Positions 1-9,391 of a stretch of 64,000 nt of DNA are shown one piece after another. The stretch is from assembly GCF_013114595.1 (NCBI RefSeq), contig NZ_VTXE01000022.1, positions 21,904 to 85,903 on the forward strand, given 5' to 3'. The stretch is from Vibrio sp. 99-8-1. Lineage in GTDB: Bacteria > Pseudomonadota > Gammaproteobacteria > Enterobacterales > Vibrionaceae. The notes under the pieces were generated by a model. It saw only the letters and a program-made list of their open reading frames with translations, was not told the DNA's origin and did not search any database. The position numbers and the translations under genes were made by a program. Numbering within the stretch: the first letter of the stretch is position 1; each line of letters starts with the position of its first letter.

Positions 1-1237
1 ATTTTAGTTTTACACGACGACCACGAACTAATGGCGGCTGATGATCATCTGTTGCCATCTTCATAATACGGGTAAGTACAGAGGTTCCTACACGAGTTGT
101 CGCTGATTTATAAGCTTCTTGTACTGACTCGAATAAGTGACCAACACCAGTACCGTGCAGAGCGGAAATAAAGTGAATTCGAGCGAAATCAACAAAGCCC
201 AGACGTCTATCCAGCTCTTTTTTAACATGCTCTTTTACATCGCTATCCAGTCCATCCCATTTATTAACGGCTAATACGATGGAACGTCCAGCGTTTAATG
301 CAAAACCCAGTAAGCTTAAATCTTGATCTGAGATATTTTCGCGAGCATCAATTATCAATAGCACTACGTTAGCATCTTCAATGGCTTTTAAAGTTTTCAC
401 CACAGAAAATTTTTCTACCGTTTCATTGATACGCTTTCTTCGACGAACACCAGCGGTATCAATCAGTACGTATTCTCGTCCATCACGCTCCATTGGGATA
501 TAGATAGAGTCACGTGTTGTTCCGGGCATATCATAAACAACAACACGCTCTTCACCTAGAATACGATTGGTTAGCGTTGATTTACCCACATTAGGCCGAC
601 CAATAATCGCCAGCTTAATCGGCTGGTCTTGAAGCCTCTGAAACTCTTCTTCTGCTTCTTGCTCAGAATACTCAAGTTGCTCTTCTTCCTGCTCAGCCAA
701 ATTGGTAAGATCTTCTATCTCACCTTCATTCTTTTCTAACAACTCTTCCGCAAATGGGTTTAACGCTAGATCAATCAACGCACTCACGCCACGACCATGA
801 GCAGCGGCTATTTGGTACATATTGTCCATACCAAGCTGCCAAAACTCAGCACTTGCTGCGTCAGCATCAACACCATCCACTTTATTGACCACTAACATGG
901 CTGGCTTTTCAATTTTACGCAAATGCTCTGCTATCGCTTCATCTGATACCGTTAGTCCAGCGCGGCCATCAACCATAAATAACACAACATCAGCTTCATC
1001 AATAGCCGCTAATGACTGCGCCGCCATTTTGGTTTCTACGCCTTCTTCTGTGCCATCAATACCACCGGTATCTATCACGATGAATTCATGCTCTCCTAGC
1101 TTAGCCTGACCATATTTACGATCTCGAGTAAGTCCAGGAAAGTCGGCAACCAATGCATCCCTAGTACGGGTTAATCGGTTAAATAATGTTGATTTACCTA
1201 CGTTTGGACGCCCAACTAGAGCAACAACAGGAATCAT
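1..1237 (-). CDS. der: Ribosome biogenesis GTPase Der (EngA), C-terminus cut by window edge
   Basis: Tandem-domain GTPase that acts in 50S subunit maturation. The reading frame runs from ATG at 1237 to the window edge, giving about 412 codons; the family is near 490-500 residues, so roughly the last 80, the rest of the KH-like domain, lie outside. Two G domains are visible. The first has GRPNVGKST at residues 9-17 and DTGG further on; the second has another GRPNVGKST, then DTAG and NKWD. An acidic Glu-rich linker joins them. It is the last gene of the bamB side, separated from bamB by two hairpins. Identification is secure. Confidence 0.97.
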   Translation of the reverse strand, partial: MIPVVALVGRPNVGKSTLFNRLTRTRDALVADFPGLTRDRKYGQAKLGEHEFIVIDTGGIDGTEEGVETKMAAQSLAAIDEADVVLFMVDGRAGLTVSDEAIAEHLRKIEKPAMLVVNKVDGVDADAASAEFWQLGMDNMYQIAAAHGRGVSALIDLALNPFAEELLEKNEGEIEDLTNLAEQEEEQLEYSEQEAEEEFQRLQDQPIKLAIIGRPNVGKSTLTNRILGEERVVVYDMPGTTRDSIYIPMERDGREYVLIDTAGVRRRKRINETVEKFSVVKTLKAIEDANVVLLIIDARENISDQDLSLLGFALNAGRSIVLAVNKWDGLDSDVKEHVKKELDRRLGFVDFARIHFISALHGTGVGHLFESVQEAYKSATTRVGTSVLTRIMKMATDDHQPPLVRGRRVKLK

Positions 1238-1268
1238 AACAACCTCTACAATTTTTATTCTATATGTA

Positions 1269-1301
1269 GTTATAGGTAAACATTGCCTATTTACCTATAA
1301 C
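1269..1301 (-). promoter_or_regulatory. Perfect 12-bp inverted repeat in the der leader
   Basis: GTTATAGGTAAA pairs exactly with TTTACCTATAAC across a 9-nt loop, ending 31 nt before the der start codon. There is no T-run after it in the der direction, so it is not an ordinary terminator. It could be a leader structure, a processing site or a protein-binding palindrome; I cannot tell which. Confidence 0.5.
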
Positions 1302-1324
1302 CACACTTATTAATGTCAACAAAA

Positions 1325-1352
1325 CGGCTCCTAACCGCTAAGTCAGGAGCCG
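1325..1352 (-). terminator. Hairpin after bamB, probable weak terminator
   Basis: An 8-bp stem CGGCTCCT/AGGAGCCG with a 12-nt loop lies 75 nt after the bamB stop. On the minus strand it is followed by TTTTGTT, a short broken T-run, so some readthrough into der is likely. Confidence 0.5.
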
Positions 1353-1426
1353 AACGTGAATTCTATCACACTATTGATCTTAAGTAACACTCACTATGAT
1401 CAGGTTACTTACGTCAGATTACACAG

Positions 1427-2584
1427 CTAGTTGACCGTTAATTTCTCAACCCTACCATTGCGAGTCGTGATCAAATATCCATCATCGAGCTCAATGGGTG
1501 CAACAGCAAAACCACTATCATTAACAAGTTGTTGAGCAACAAACTCACCACTGTTTTTATCCAGCCAGTGCAGATAGCCTTCTGCATCACCAACAACAAT
1601 ATAATCATCAATAATTGTAGGCGAAGTCAGCAAACGGTTTTCTAACTGTTTGTTTTTCCATAGTTCCGTGCCACTACGAGCATCAACCGCCGCCACGTAA
1701 TCATTGTCTGTTACCAGATATAATCGCGAACCATCCGTCGACATATCAAGAGCCGAAGAGTAGTTTCGCTTCCATGATGGACCGCCAGAACGAAGATCAA
1801 TAGCAATCAACTGGCCATTAACACCAACGGTATACAGCATGGATCCTAGAATAATCGGCGATGAATCAACATCAACAATTCGATCTATTTCTGTTGCGCC
1901 TTTTGGTGTACCTACAGGTTGTTGCCAAATTAGCTGACCACGTTCAACCACTGCTGCCGCCAATCTACCATTGGCGGTTCCCCAAAAGACACCGCCGGAT
2001 GCGGTTGAAGGGGCGCTGTCACCACGAAGAGTAAGGTTTGGCACCTCTGTGCTGATGCTCCAAGCCTCATCACCTGTCTCTGCATCTAACGCTACCAAAA
2101 TGCCACGACTGGTATTGATCATGACTAAACTATTGTCAGTTGCTGGTCTAGCAAGAACTTCGCCTAACACGTTTTTACGCCAAACAAGTTCTCCTGATTC
2201 GGCGTTTAAGGCGATTAACTGACCGTTTTCTGAGCCAATAAATACTTTGCCATATGAGGCATTTAGGCCACCAGACAATCGTGCAGAAGTGTCACCACTA
2301 ACATTCGTTGACCAGAGAGTTTCCCCACTAGCGGGATCAAGAGCCTTAACTTCTCCATCTCGGCTAGCAACAAATATTTTTTCATATGCAAATTCTGGCT
2401 GAAGCTTAGAAAAGAAATGCCCAACACCATTTCCAATAGAAGTCGTCCATTGGCTATCTGGCGTAAACTGGCTTGATACTTGTGGAACGGGAGCCATTAC
2501 CACGGTATCTTCTTCACTAGAGCAACCCACGATAGTGGACAGTGCCAATGAGCCTAGCAAAATTCGGCTGAATAACTTATTCAT
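1427..2584 (-). CDS. bamB: Outer-membrane protein assembly lipoprotein BamB
   Basis: Lipoprotein of the BAM complex, which inserts beta-barrel proteins into the outer membrane. It has 385 residues, typical of the family. The N-terminus is a lipoprotein signal ending in the lipobox IVGC, with Cys21 as the lipidated residue. The rest is a PQQ-type beta-propeller with recurring G-x-L-x-A-L-x-x-x-x-G-x-x-x-W blades (for example ALDPASGETLW, ALNAESGELVW, ALDAETGDEAW). It sits 11 nt after yfgM in a run yfgM-bamB-der, the usual gammaproteobacterial order. High confidence. Confidence 0.97.
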   Translation of the reverse strand: MNKLFSRILLGSLALSTIVGCSSEEDTVVMAPVPQVSSQFTPDSQWTTSIGNGVGHFFSKLQPEFAYEKIFVASRDGEVKALDPASGETLWSTNVSGDTSARLSGGLNASYGKVFIGSENGQLIALNAESGELVWRKNVLGEVLARPATDNSLVMINTSRGILVALDAETGDEAWSISTEVPNLTLRGDSAPSTASGGVFWGTANGRLAAAVVERGQLIWQQPVGTPKGATEIDRIVDVDSSPIILGSMLYTVGVNGQLIAIDLRSGGPSWKRNYSSALDMSTDGSRLYLVTDNDYVAAVDARSGTELWKNKQLENRLLTSPTIIDDYIVVGDAEGYLHWLDKNSGEFVAQQLVNDSGFAVAPIELDDGYLITTRNGRVEKLTVN

Positions 2585-2595
2585 GGTTTCTGCCC

Positions 2596-3210
2596 TTATT
2601 TCGCCAAGTCATCCAGCTTTAATTGAATACCTTGGTTTGCATCACCAGCTTGCTGAGCTTCAACATAGGCACTATAAGCACCTTCTTTGTCGCCCTTACG
2701 TAACAAGATGTCACCTTTAAGCTCGTTTACTCGCCCTTGCCATGCCGATGATGTAATTGCTGAAAGTTGAGCAATAGCTTGATCAAACTGCTGCTGCTGA
2801 GCAAATACTCTGGCGATACGAAAGTCGATCAAAGGTTTGACGGTTTCATCTTTAGTATTGGCTTTCGCCCACTCAAGTTGTGCTAATGCCGCAGGAATAT
2901 CGTTAGCTTCGACTTGAACTCGCGCTAACTGCAGTGCTGCGAGTACTGCATATTCCGTCTCTTTATTGGCGTCAATATAACTCTGAACCTCGTCACTGGC
3001 ATCACTTCCTGCGTTAGAGAGCTGAGAAATAACCTTTGTATAGCTGTCTGATGCTGCATCTTTCGCTGCGACTACAGAATCTTGATAATAACGCCATCCA
3101 AAAATGCCACCCAATCCAACAACGCCACCTAAAATGACCGCTTTGCCGTTCTCTTTCCACCAATCTTTAATGGCTTCAACTTGTTGTTCTTCGCTATCGT
3201 ACAGTTCCAC
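2596..3210 (-). CDS. yfgM: YfgM family TPR protein, ancillary SecYEG subunit
   Basis: Single-pass membrane protein of 204 residues with a short cytoplasmic N-terminus, one transmembrane segment (about residues 24-42, GVVGLGGIFGWRYY at its end) and a periplasmic tetratricopeptide-like domain rich in Ala and Gln. In Escherichia coli this family associates with SecYEG and PpiD and helps periplasmic chaperone hand-over. It lies 11 nt after hisS and 11 nt before bamB, so the three are probably co-transcribed. Assignment rests on topology, length and conserved position. Confidence 0.93.
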   Translation of the reverse strand: MELYDSEEQQVEAIKDWWKENGKAVILGGVVGLGGIFGWRYYQDSVVAAKDAASDSYTKVISQLSNAGSDASDEVQSYIDANKETEYAVLAALQLARVQVEANDIPAALAQLEWAKANTKDETVKPLIDFRIARVFAQQQQFDQAIAQLSAITSSAWQGRVNELKGDILLRKGDKEGAYSAYVEAQQAGDANQGIQLKLDDLAK

Positions 3211-3221
3211 GTCCTGTCCTC

Positions 3222-4490
3222 TTAAATCAAATTTGTTAGGTGCGATGCAACGTCAGTTTGGGCAAGCGTACTTTGCTCACCACCAGCAAGGTCTTTAACC
3301 ACTACTGTTCCTTCAGACACTTCATTTTCACCTAGCACTAATGCGATTGCTGCACCGACTTTGTCAGCACGCTTAAATTGTTTCTTAAAGTTACCACCAC
3401 CAAAGTGGGTCATAACTCGGAGTTCAGGCACTGATTCACGAAGCTGCTCAGCTAACTTCATTCCTGCCATCATTGTCCCTTCTCCCGCGGTGACGATATA
3501 AACATCTACCGCACGGCGAACATCATTTAGGCCTAATGTGTCCAGCAGCAATACGAGTCGCTCTAGCCCCATCGCAAACCCTACCGCAGGCGTTGGTTTA
3601 CCACCTAATTGCTCAACCAAACCGTCGTAACGACCACCACCACACACTGTTCCTTGCGCGCCTAAGCTTTCAGTGATCCACTCAAATACGGTTCGGTTGT
3701 AATAATCTAAACCGCGTACCAATCGTTGGTTAACTTGATATTCGATTCCGGCAGCATCAAGAAGTTCACACAGTCCAGAAAAATGTTGTTTTGACTCTTC
3801 ATCTAAGAAGGCCGACAATTCTGGCGCGTCACCTAAAATGGCTTGTACATCTGGATTTTTTGTATCCAATACACGCAATGGGTTGGTATACATACGACGT
3901 TGACAGTCATCATCCAACACATCTTCGTGCTGCTCTAAATAAGCGATCAATGCATCGCGATAATTCGCTCTTGCTTCTAACGAACCGATGGAATTCAGTT
4001 CTAATCGAACATGTTCATCAATGCCAAGCTCACGCCACAAGCGCGCAGTCATCATGATCATTTCTGCATCAACGTCAGGTCCATTTAGACCAAAAACTTC
4101 TGCACCCACTTGATGAAATTGACGGTAACGTCCTTTTTGTGGTCTTTCATGACGGAACATTGGTCCCATATACCACAAGCGCTGCTCTTGGTTGTACAGT
4201 AAACCATTTTCGATGCCAGAACGGACACATCCAGCGGTACCTTCTGGGCGAAGCGTTAAACTATCACCATTGCGGTCTTCAAATGTATACATCTCTTTTT
4301 CGACAACATCTGTCACTTCACCAATGGCTCGGCTAAATAGATGCGTCTGCTCAACGATTGGCATGCGTACTTCGCTATATCCATACGCACTTATCACTTT
4401 TTTTACTGTTCCTTCCACTTTCTGCCAAAGCGGAGAATCTGTAGGAAGGCAGTCGTTCATGCCTCGTATTGCTTGAATTGTTTTTGCCAC
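3222..4490 (-). CDS. hisS: Histidine--tRNA ligase
   Basis: Class II aminoacyl-tRNA synthetase charging tRNA-His in the cytoplasm; 422 residues, the normal bacterial length. Class II motif 2 is seen around [17 protein letters not shown], the histidine-specific motif as [13 protein letters not shown], and the glycine-rich GGGRYDGL plus GFAMGLERL (motif 3) follow. The C-terminal anticodon-binding domain begins around residue 330. It lies between ispG and yfgM in a tight minus-strand run. High confidence. Confidence 0.98.
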   Translation of the reverse strand: MAKTIQAIRGMNDCLPTDSPLWQKVEGTVKKVISAYGYSEVRMPIVEQTHLFSRAIGEVTDVVEKEMYTFEDRNGDSLTLRPEGTAGCVRSGIENGLLYNQEQRLWYMGPMFRHERPQKGRYRQFHQVGAEVFGLNGPDVDAEMIMMTARLWRELGIDEHVRLELNSIGSLEARANYRDALIAYLEQHEDVLDDDCQRRMYTNPLRVLDTKNPDVQAILGDAPELSAFLDEESKQHFSGLCELLDAAGIEYQVNQRLVRGLDYYNRTVFEWITESLGAQGTVCGGGRYDGLVEQLGGKPTPAVGFAMGLERLVLLLDTLGLNDVRRAVDVYIVTAGEGTMMAGMKLAEQLRESVPELRVMTHFGGGNFKKQFKRADKVGAAIALVLGENEVSEGTVVVKDLAGGEQSTLAQTDVASHLTNLI

Positions 4491-4514
4491 AATCTTTTAC
4501 CGTAATCGTTAAGG

Positions 4515-5642
4515 TTATTTATTATCAATAATTTGGTTTATATCAATATGATTATTCGTATCTAATACTGATGCTTTTGCGCGAATCTTTGCTTCTAACT
4601 GGTCGATAAGATTGTCATTATCAAATCGCTCTTTCTGGCGCTGTCCATCATCATAATAGGCACTTTTTCTATTGCCGCCGGCAACACCTAAATGTGAGAC
4701 TTCAGCTTCACCAGGGCCGTTCACTACACAACCTATAATAGAAACGTCCATCGGAATAACAATATCTTCCAGTCGCTGTTCTAGTTCGTTAACGGTATTG
4801 ATCACGTCAAACTCTTGTCGAGAGCAGGTAGGACAAGCAATAAAATTAATACCACGAGAGCGGATTCTAAGTGATTTAAGAATATCAAACCCGACTTTAA
4901 TCTCTTCGACTGGATCCGCGGCTAAAGAGACGCGTAATGTATCGCCGATACCTTCCGACAATAACATTCCTAAGCCTACGGCTGACTTAACCGATCCCGC
5001 TCGCGCTCCTCCTGCTTCGGTTATACCTAGGTGGAGCGGCTGATCAATCTGCTTTGCTAATAAGCGATATGAGTCAACTGCGAGGAATACATCCGACGCT
5101 TTTACACTCACTTTAAACTGATCAAAATTGAGCCTATCCAAGATATCAACATGACGCATGGCTGATTCAACTAGCGCTTCTGGTGTTGGCTCACCGTACT
5201 TAACCTGGATCTCTTTTTCCAGAGAGCCACCGTTAACACCAATACGAATAGGAATATTTTTATCACGGGCACAATCAACAACCGAACGGATACGTTCTTC
5301 ATTGCCAATATTCCCTGGATTAATTCGTAAGCAATCTACACCATATTCAGCCACTTTTAGCGCAATTCGATAATCAAAATGAATATCGGCGATCAAAGGA
5401 ATAGAACACTGCTGCTTAATTTGTTTGAATGCCTCAGCAGCATCCATTGTTGGTACGGATACTCGAACAATATCAGCGCCAACTTTCTCTAACGCATGAA
5501 TCTGCGCTAAGGTGGCTTCTACATCGGTTGTACGAGTATTGGTCATTGACTGCACCGCAATCGGCGCTCCGTCACCAATAGGCACATCGCCCACGTAAAT
5601 TCTGCTTGATGGGCGACGTTTAATAGGAGATTCGTGTTGCAT
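4515..5642 (-). CDS. ispG: 4-hydroxy-3-methylbut-2-enyl diphosphate synthase (flavodoxin)
   Basis: Fe-S enzyme of the MEP pathway that converts MEcPP to HMBPP. At 375 residues it is the two-domain bacterial form: an N-terminal TIM-barrel ([11 protein letters not shown] near the start, [10 protein letters not shown]) and a C-terminal cluster domain. Cluster ligands are visible as CPTCSR and as GCVVNGPGE, where the final Glu is the fourth ligand in the family. It follows rodZ by 9 nt and precedes hisS by 24 nt, the standard order. High confidence. Confidence 0.97.
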   Translation of the reverse strand: MQHESPIKRRPSSRIYVGDVPIGDGAPIAVQSMTNTRTTDVEATLAQIHALEKVGADIVRVSVPTMDAAEAFKQIKQQCSIPLIADIHFDYRIALKVAEYGVDCLRINPGNIGNEERIRSVVDCARDKNIPIRIGVNGGSLEKEIQVKYGEPTPEALVESAMRHVDILDRLNFDQFKVSVKASDVFLAVDSYRLLAKQIDQPLHLGITEAGGARAGSVKSAVGLGMLLSEGIGDTLRVSLAADPVEEIKVGFDILKSLRIRSRGINFIACPTCSRQEFDVINTVNELEQRLEDIVIPMDVSIIGCVVNGPGEAEVSHLGVAGGNRKSAYYDDGQRQKERFDNDNLIDQLEAKIRAKASVLDTNNHIDINQIIDNK

Positions 5643-5651
5643 AATTTGCTT

Positions 5652-6638
5652 CTAAGGTAGAGTGAATCGGGCTACTTTGCCGGAAGTATAACCAGAAAGG
5701 TCGGCGGCTTCACCTGCAATTGTAATTTTAACGCCTTCGGGTGCACCCAGAATAAAGCTAAATGGGGCTTCGCCGACGACTGAAAACTCGCGTCCCGCTT
5801 TCTTAACACCAGTCGCCAATGTGGCACCACTTGCGTCTTTTACTTGAATCCAGCAATCTGCTGAAAATGCCATGGTGACATCGGTTAATGAACCTTCTGA
5901 TGGTGCGGGTTGACTAACCGCACTCTCTTCAGCGACAACAGCTTCTGCGTCAGCGGTATTCTCAGCTTCCATCGACGGCTGCTCAGTTGGCGTATTCTCT
6001 ACGTCAACATTAGTTTGAACATCGCTTTCTGGTGCTTGTGATATCTCTACATCTACAGCTTCAGTTTGTTGCTCCGCTTCTACAGCCTCAGGTTCAACTA
6101 CAGGTTGCTCTATTGTATCAGAACTGTTTGTGGCATTTAGCTCAACGGACGGTTCTGAAATGGTTGCTTCTTCTGTTATTAGCTCGATACCATCGGCGGC
6201 ATCGGTTAATGTGTCTTGCTGATTTTGATACCACCACACTGATGAAATACCAATAATGACGGCAAATATTGCCCAAGTAAGCTTCATTATCCGGCTATCA
6301 TTTTTTTCGCGTTTGGTTTTGCGCGAAAAGCTTTGCATTTCTTGCTCTGCGTGTTGAACTTCATTGGCATGATTTAGCGCCGCTAATACCTCCTTTTCAT
6401 CCAATGACACTGCTTTGGCATAAGAGCGTAAATAACCGCGGGTAAAAGTCGCTACTTGATCAAAATCGTAGTTGTTATTATCGATACTTTCGATAATCGA
6501 GACTCTAAGCCTCAATCTATCGGCAATCTCTTTTTGTGACAGACCTAATTTCTCACGTTCTTGACGGAGTAAATCGCCTGCCAATACCTGATTAACTTCT
6601 TCTTCTACAATATTGCTGTTTTCTGTATCAGTACTCAT
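5652..6638 (-). CDS. rodZ: Cytoskeleton protein RodZ
   Basis: Bitopic membrane protein that links MreB filaments to the elongation machinery and sets rod shape. It has 328 residues. An N-terminal Cro/C1-like helix-turn-helix occupies about residues 20-85 (LGLSQKEIADRLRLR), a Lys/Arg-rich patch precedes one transmembrane segment near 117-136, then comes a long Glu/Thr/Ala/Pro linker and a periplasmic DUF4115 beta domain from about 250 to the end. It lies between pilF and ispG. High confidence. Confidence 0.95.
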   Translation of the reverse strand: MSTDTENSNIVEEEVNQVLAGDLLRQEREKLGLSQKEIADRLRLRVSIIESIDNNNYDFDQVATFTRGYLRSYAKAVSLDEKEVLAALNHANEVQHAEQEMQSFSRKTKREKNDSRIMKLTWAIFAVIIGISSVWWYQNQQDTLTDAADGIELITEEATISEPSVELNATNSSDTIEQPVVEPEAVEAEQQTEAVDVEISQAPESDVQTNVDVENTPTEQPSMEAENTADAEAVVAEESAVSQPAPSEGSLTDVTMAFSADCWIQVKDASGATLATGVKKAGREFSVVGEAPFSFILGAPEGVKITIAGEAADLSGYTSGKVARFTLP

Positions 6639-6651
6639 AATTCATGTACTT

Positions 6652-7383
6652 CTAATAGTCTTTGGAGCTCGGATATCTGGCTTCTAATTGCTTAATATAC
6701 TCATCCGCTAAATGTGCATTTCCAGCACTCTGTTCAACGTGTATAAGCAATTGTAAGCTTTTTCGCTGATAACCAAACTTCTTGTGAATTTTAACTAGTC
6801 TATCCCTAGCTTTATCTATCTCTCCCATTTGAAAATCTATCTTAGATAGCTCAAACATTGGAGATAGCCGGTTAGGGTCATAATCCAAACAACGCTCGAA
6901 GTAATATGTTGCTTTCTCTTGCTCTTCTGCTTGAAGTGCACACAAAGCTGCATTTTCGTAACTATCCGCGATTCGATAGTACTTTTCTTGCTCAATAGCA
7001 CGGGTGAATAACACTTCTGCTTGGCTATATTGACCAAGCTCACATAAGAATACACCGTAATTATTGAGCACATCACCGCTATTTGGAGACTGCCTTAATG
7101 CCTTTTTATAGTATTTGTCTGCTAAATCAGTTTCTTCAACTTGCTGATAATAATAAGCGATAGAATTCAATGAATGATAGTAGTTTGGCGCATAACTTAA
7201 CGCTATCTCAAGGTTTTCTTTCGCTTTTGACCAGTTTTCGTTAAAAAGATAGCGCAACCCTAATGAAACACGCGCATTAGCCGCGGCAATTGGATCAATT
7301 TCGCTCTCTTTTACTGACTCAACAACTGTAACACAACTTGTTAGAAAACAAATATACAGTAATTTGAATATCCTTGAATACAT
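6652..7383 (-). CDS. pilF: Type IV pilus biogenesis/stability lipoprotein PilF (PilW)
   Basis: Pilotin-type TPR lipoprotein needed for outer-membrane secretin multimerisation in type IV pili. I start it at ATG 7383 (MYSRIFKLLY), giving 243 residues, rather than at the upstream in-frame TTG 7410: from 7383 the protein begins with a lipoprotein signal whose lipobox Cys (FLTSC) is residue 17, and AAGGG sits about 10 nt upstream. At least four TPR units follow (for example YYQQVEETDLADKYYKKAL). The ribosome site lies inside a hairpin arm, so translation may be regulated. Confidence 0.92.
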   Translation of the reverse strand: MYSRIFKLLYICFLTSCVTVVESVKESEIDPIAAANARVSLGLRYLFNENWSKAKENLEIALSYAPNYYHSLNSIAYYYQQVEETDLADKYYKKALRQSPNSGDVLNNYGVFLCELGQYSQAEVLFTRAIEQEKYYRIADSYENAALCALQAEEQEKATYYFERCLDYDPNRLSPMFELSKIDFQMGEIDKARDRLVKIHKKFGYQRKSLQLLIHVEQSAGNAHLADEYIKQLEARYPSSKDY

Positions 7384-7388
7384 TACAT

Positions 7389-7418
7389 AAAAACCCTTGA
7401 GTTTCGGCAAGGGTTTTT
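7389..7418 (-). terminator. Terminator/attenuator hairpin that covers the pilF ribosome site
   Basis: AAAAACCCTTG and CAAGGGTTTTT form a perfect 11-bp stem with an 8-nt loop, with the T-run inside the 3' arm. It lies after rlmN (stop 7453) and only 5 nt before the pilF ATG. The AAGGG of the 3' arm is the only good Shine-Dalgarno for pilF, so the same hairpin can end rlmN transcripts and hide the pilF start. Confidence 0.8.
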
Positions 7419-7452
7419 ATCAATTCTATTGATATTAGTTCAATCTCTCTGT

Positions 7453-8571
7453 TCAGATAGATTTTACGGGAATTGGTTCCCCTTGCGAGTTCTGTTTTGT
7501 GCGCTTGGTCCTATCAATGACATCACCAACTAGCTGCCCACAGGCCGCATCAATATCATCACCACGAGTTTTACGCACCGTCACCGTATTTTCATATTGC
7601 ATTAGCGTTTTCATAAACCTGTCAATTCTTGAGTTACTAGGTTTATTGTATGGTGACCCAGGATAAGGGTTAAATGGAATAAGATTTATCTTGCACGGAG
7701 TGTCTTTTAGCAGTTCTGCGAGCTGCCTTGCATGCTCCATATCGTCGTTTACATGATCAAGCAAAACATATTCGACGGTTACCTTACCGCGGTTTGCATT
7801 TGATGATGCGATGTAACGGTGAATAGAGGTTAGCAGTGTTTCAATATTCCAACGGTCATTGATCGGCATAATTTGACGACGAAGTTCATCCGTTGGTGCA
7901 TGAAGAGAAACAGCCAGAGCGACATCAATATTGTCTGTCATTTGGTCCAACCCAGATACCACACCCGACGTTGATACCGTGACACGGCGTTTAGACAGGC
8001 CAAAACCTAAGTCATCCAGCATGATTTCAAGGGATGGTATCAGGTTTTTCATATTCAGAAGCGGTTCTCCCATTCCCATCATTACCACATTGGTAATTGG
8101 GCGACGGCCAGTCTCTTTTTCTAAACCAATTTCACGAGCAGCACGCCAGACTTGACCAATAATTTCTGACACTTTTAGGTTACGATTAAAGCCTTGTTGT
8201 GCCGTAGAACAGAACTTGCATTCTAACGCACAGCCAACTTGAGAAGAGACACATAATGTCGCTCTGTCATCTTCAGGAATATAAACCGTTTCAACATCTT
8301 GATCCCCAACTCGCATTGCCCACTTAATGGTGCCATCAGAGGAGTGTTGTGCATCAGATACATACGGTGCTTTTATCTCTGCGATATTGATTAGTTTTTC
8401 ACGCAATTTCTTATTGATATTGGTCATTTTTTCGAAGTCATCAATACCAAAGTGATAAATCCACTTCATCACTTGATCTGCACGGAATGCTTTCTCACCA
8501 AGTTCTTCAGCAAAATAGTGACGAAGTCCTTTGCGATCAAAATCCATTAAATTAACTTTTGCAGTAGTCAT
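7453..8571 (-). CDS. rlmN: Dual-specificity 23S rRNA/tRNA adenine-C2 methyltransferase RlmN
   Basis: Radical-SAM methylase that modifies A2503 of 23S rRNA and A37 of some tRNAs. I use ATG 8571 ([11 protein letters not shown]), preceded by AGAGGTC, giving 372 residues; a longer in-frame start at 8661 would add 30 Cys-rich residues not typical of the family. The cluster motif CALECKFC (C-x3-C-x2-C) is present, with MGMGEPLLN and the C-terminal reactive Cys in DAACGQL. A promoter-like pair lies upstream at 8610-8638. High confidence. Confidence 0.97.
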   Translation of the reverse strand: MTTAKVNLMDFDRKGLRHYFAEELGEKAFRADQVMKWIYHFGIDDFEKMTNINKKLREKLINIAEIKAPYVSDAQHSSDGTIKWAMRVGDQDVETVYIPEDDRATLCVSSQVGCALECKFCSTAQQGFNRNLKVSEIIGQVWRAAREIGLEKETGRRPITNVVMMGMGEPLLNMKNLIPSLEIMLDDLGFGLSKRRVTVSTSGVVSGLDQMTDNIDVALAVSLHAPTDELRRQIMPINDRWNIETLLTSIHRYIASSNANRGKVTVEYVLLDHVNDDMEHARQLAELLKDTPCKINLIPFNPYPGSPYNKPSNSRIDRFMKTLMQYENTVTVRKTRGDDIDAACGQLVGDVIDRTKRTKQNSQGEPIPVKSI

Positions 8572-8609
8572 GTGACCTCTTAACGACGGAAAACCAAATA
8601 AGGGCGCGA

Positions 8610-8638
8610 ATTGTACAGTGTTTAGGCAGGAGCAACAA
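8610..8638 (-). promoter_or_regulatory. Probable promoter of rlmN
   Basis: On the minus strand TTGTTG, a 17-nt spacer, and TACAAT end 39 nt before the rlmN ATG. Spacing and -10 are good; the -35 matches three or four positions of TTGACA. Confidence 0.45.
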
Positions 8639-8651
8639 GAGCCACAAAACC

Positions 8652-8835
8652 ATATACTCAAGTAACTTCACGATGCAGGGTTGAGAACCATTCCAGTATG
8701 TTCATTTGAAAAACGATTCAACAGCCAATCTAATCCTGCGAAGCAGTCATCTTGGTGTTGATTAGAGTATAACGGAGATGAAGTAAAGGGCGAACAGCTG
8801 CTCACCCTTTATACTCAAGTGACTTCAAGGTGCTT
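8652..8835. repeat. Intergenic repeat unit bounded by two copies of a TACTCAAGTRACTTCA-like motif
   Basis: The 318-nt gap between rlmN and ndk holds no gene. TATACTCAAGTAACTTCAC at 8652 recurs as TATACTCAAGTGACTTCAA at 8810, same orientation. Between them CTAATC...GATTAG arms bracket a small hairpin (TGCGAAGCA). Related, shorter matches occur at 17370-17385 and 39548-39563. I recall similar CAAGTNACTTCAAG units scattered through Vibrio intergenic DNA, so this is probably a family-wide non-coding repeat. Confidence 0.55.
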
Positions 8836-8889
8836 GTTCAGCGAGAATGTATTGACTGCTGATCAAGGCACTGATTTGAAGGCAATAAA

Positions 8890-9321
8890 TTACTCTGAAC
8901 GAGGACAGATTTCAGATTGAGGAAAGAAAAATTCAATTTCACGAGCTGCTGAGATTGGACTATCTGATCCGTGAACTGAATTGTATCGCATGTTCAATGC
9001 GTAATCTGAACGAATAGTTCCGCAAGCGGCTTCTTCTGGGTTGGTTTTCCCCATCAATTCGCGATATGACTCAATAGCATTTTCCCCTTCTAACACTTGA
9101 ACCATAACCGGCCCAGAAGTCATAAACTCTTTAAGGTTCGGGAAAAACGGTTTTCCTTCATGTTCTGCATAAAAACCGCTCGCCTGTTCATCAGTTAAAT
9201 GAACCATCTTCGCTGCTATTACTCGTAAACCAGCTTTTTCAATACGCTGATATATTTCACCGATTAAATTTCTTTTTACCGCATCGGGTTTCACGATAGA
9301 GAACGTTCTTTCTAGAGCCAT
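8890..9321 (-). CDS. ndk: Nucleoside diphosphate kinase
   Basis: Transfers the gamma phosphate of ATP to nucleoside diphosphates through a phosphohistidine. I start at ATG 9321 ([15 protein letters not shown]), with GGAT upstream, giving 143 residues, the family length; a longer frame to 9372 adds 17 unrelated residues. The catalytic His117 is in the signature NSVHGSDS. pepB lies just upstream with a 70-nt gap. No clear terminator was seen after it other than the repeat region. Confidence 0.97.
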   Translation of the reverse strand: MALERTFSIVKPDAVKRNLIGEIYQRIEKAGLRVIAAKMVHLTDEQASGFYAEHEGKPFFPNLKEFMTSGPVMVQVLEGENAIESYRELMGKTNPEEAACGTIRSDYALNMRYNSVHGSDSPISAAREIEFFFPQSEICPRSE

Positions 9322-9391
9322 AAAATATCCTTTTACTACTTTACTTATAGACGACTCACCTTGAGTCGCCAATTTTTATAATTTGTTTTAC

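Noticed and set aside
822..1109. 95-codon plus-strand frame inside der
   Set aside because: It is Ser/Thr-rich, antisense to the der G1 domain, and follows from der codon bias; a shadow frame.
8572..8889. ERIC-like repeat in the rlmN-ndk gap
   Set aside because: The ERIC core sequence as I know it is not present; the repeat belongs to a different, CAAGTNACTTCA-type family.
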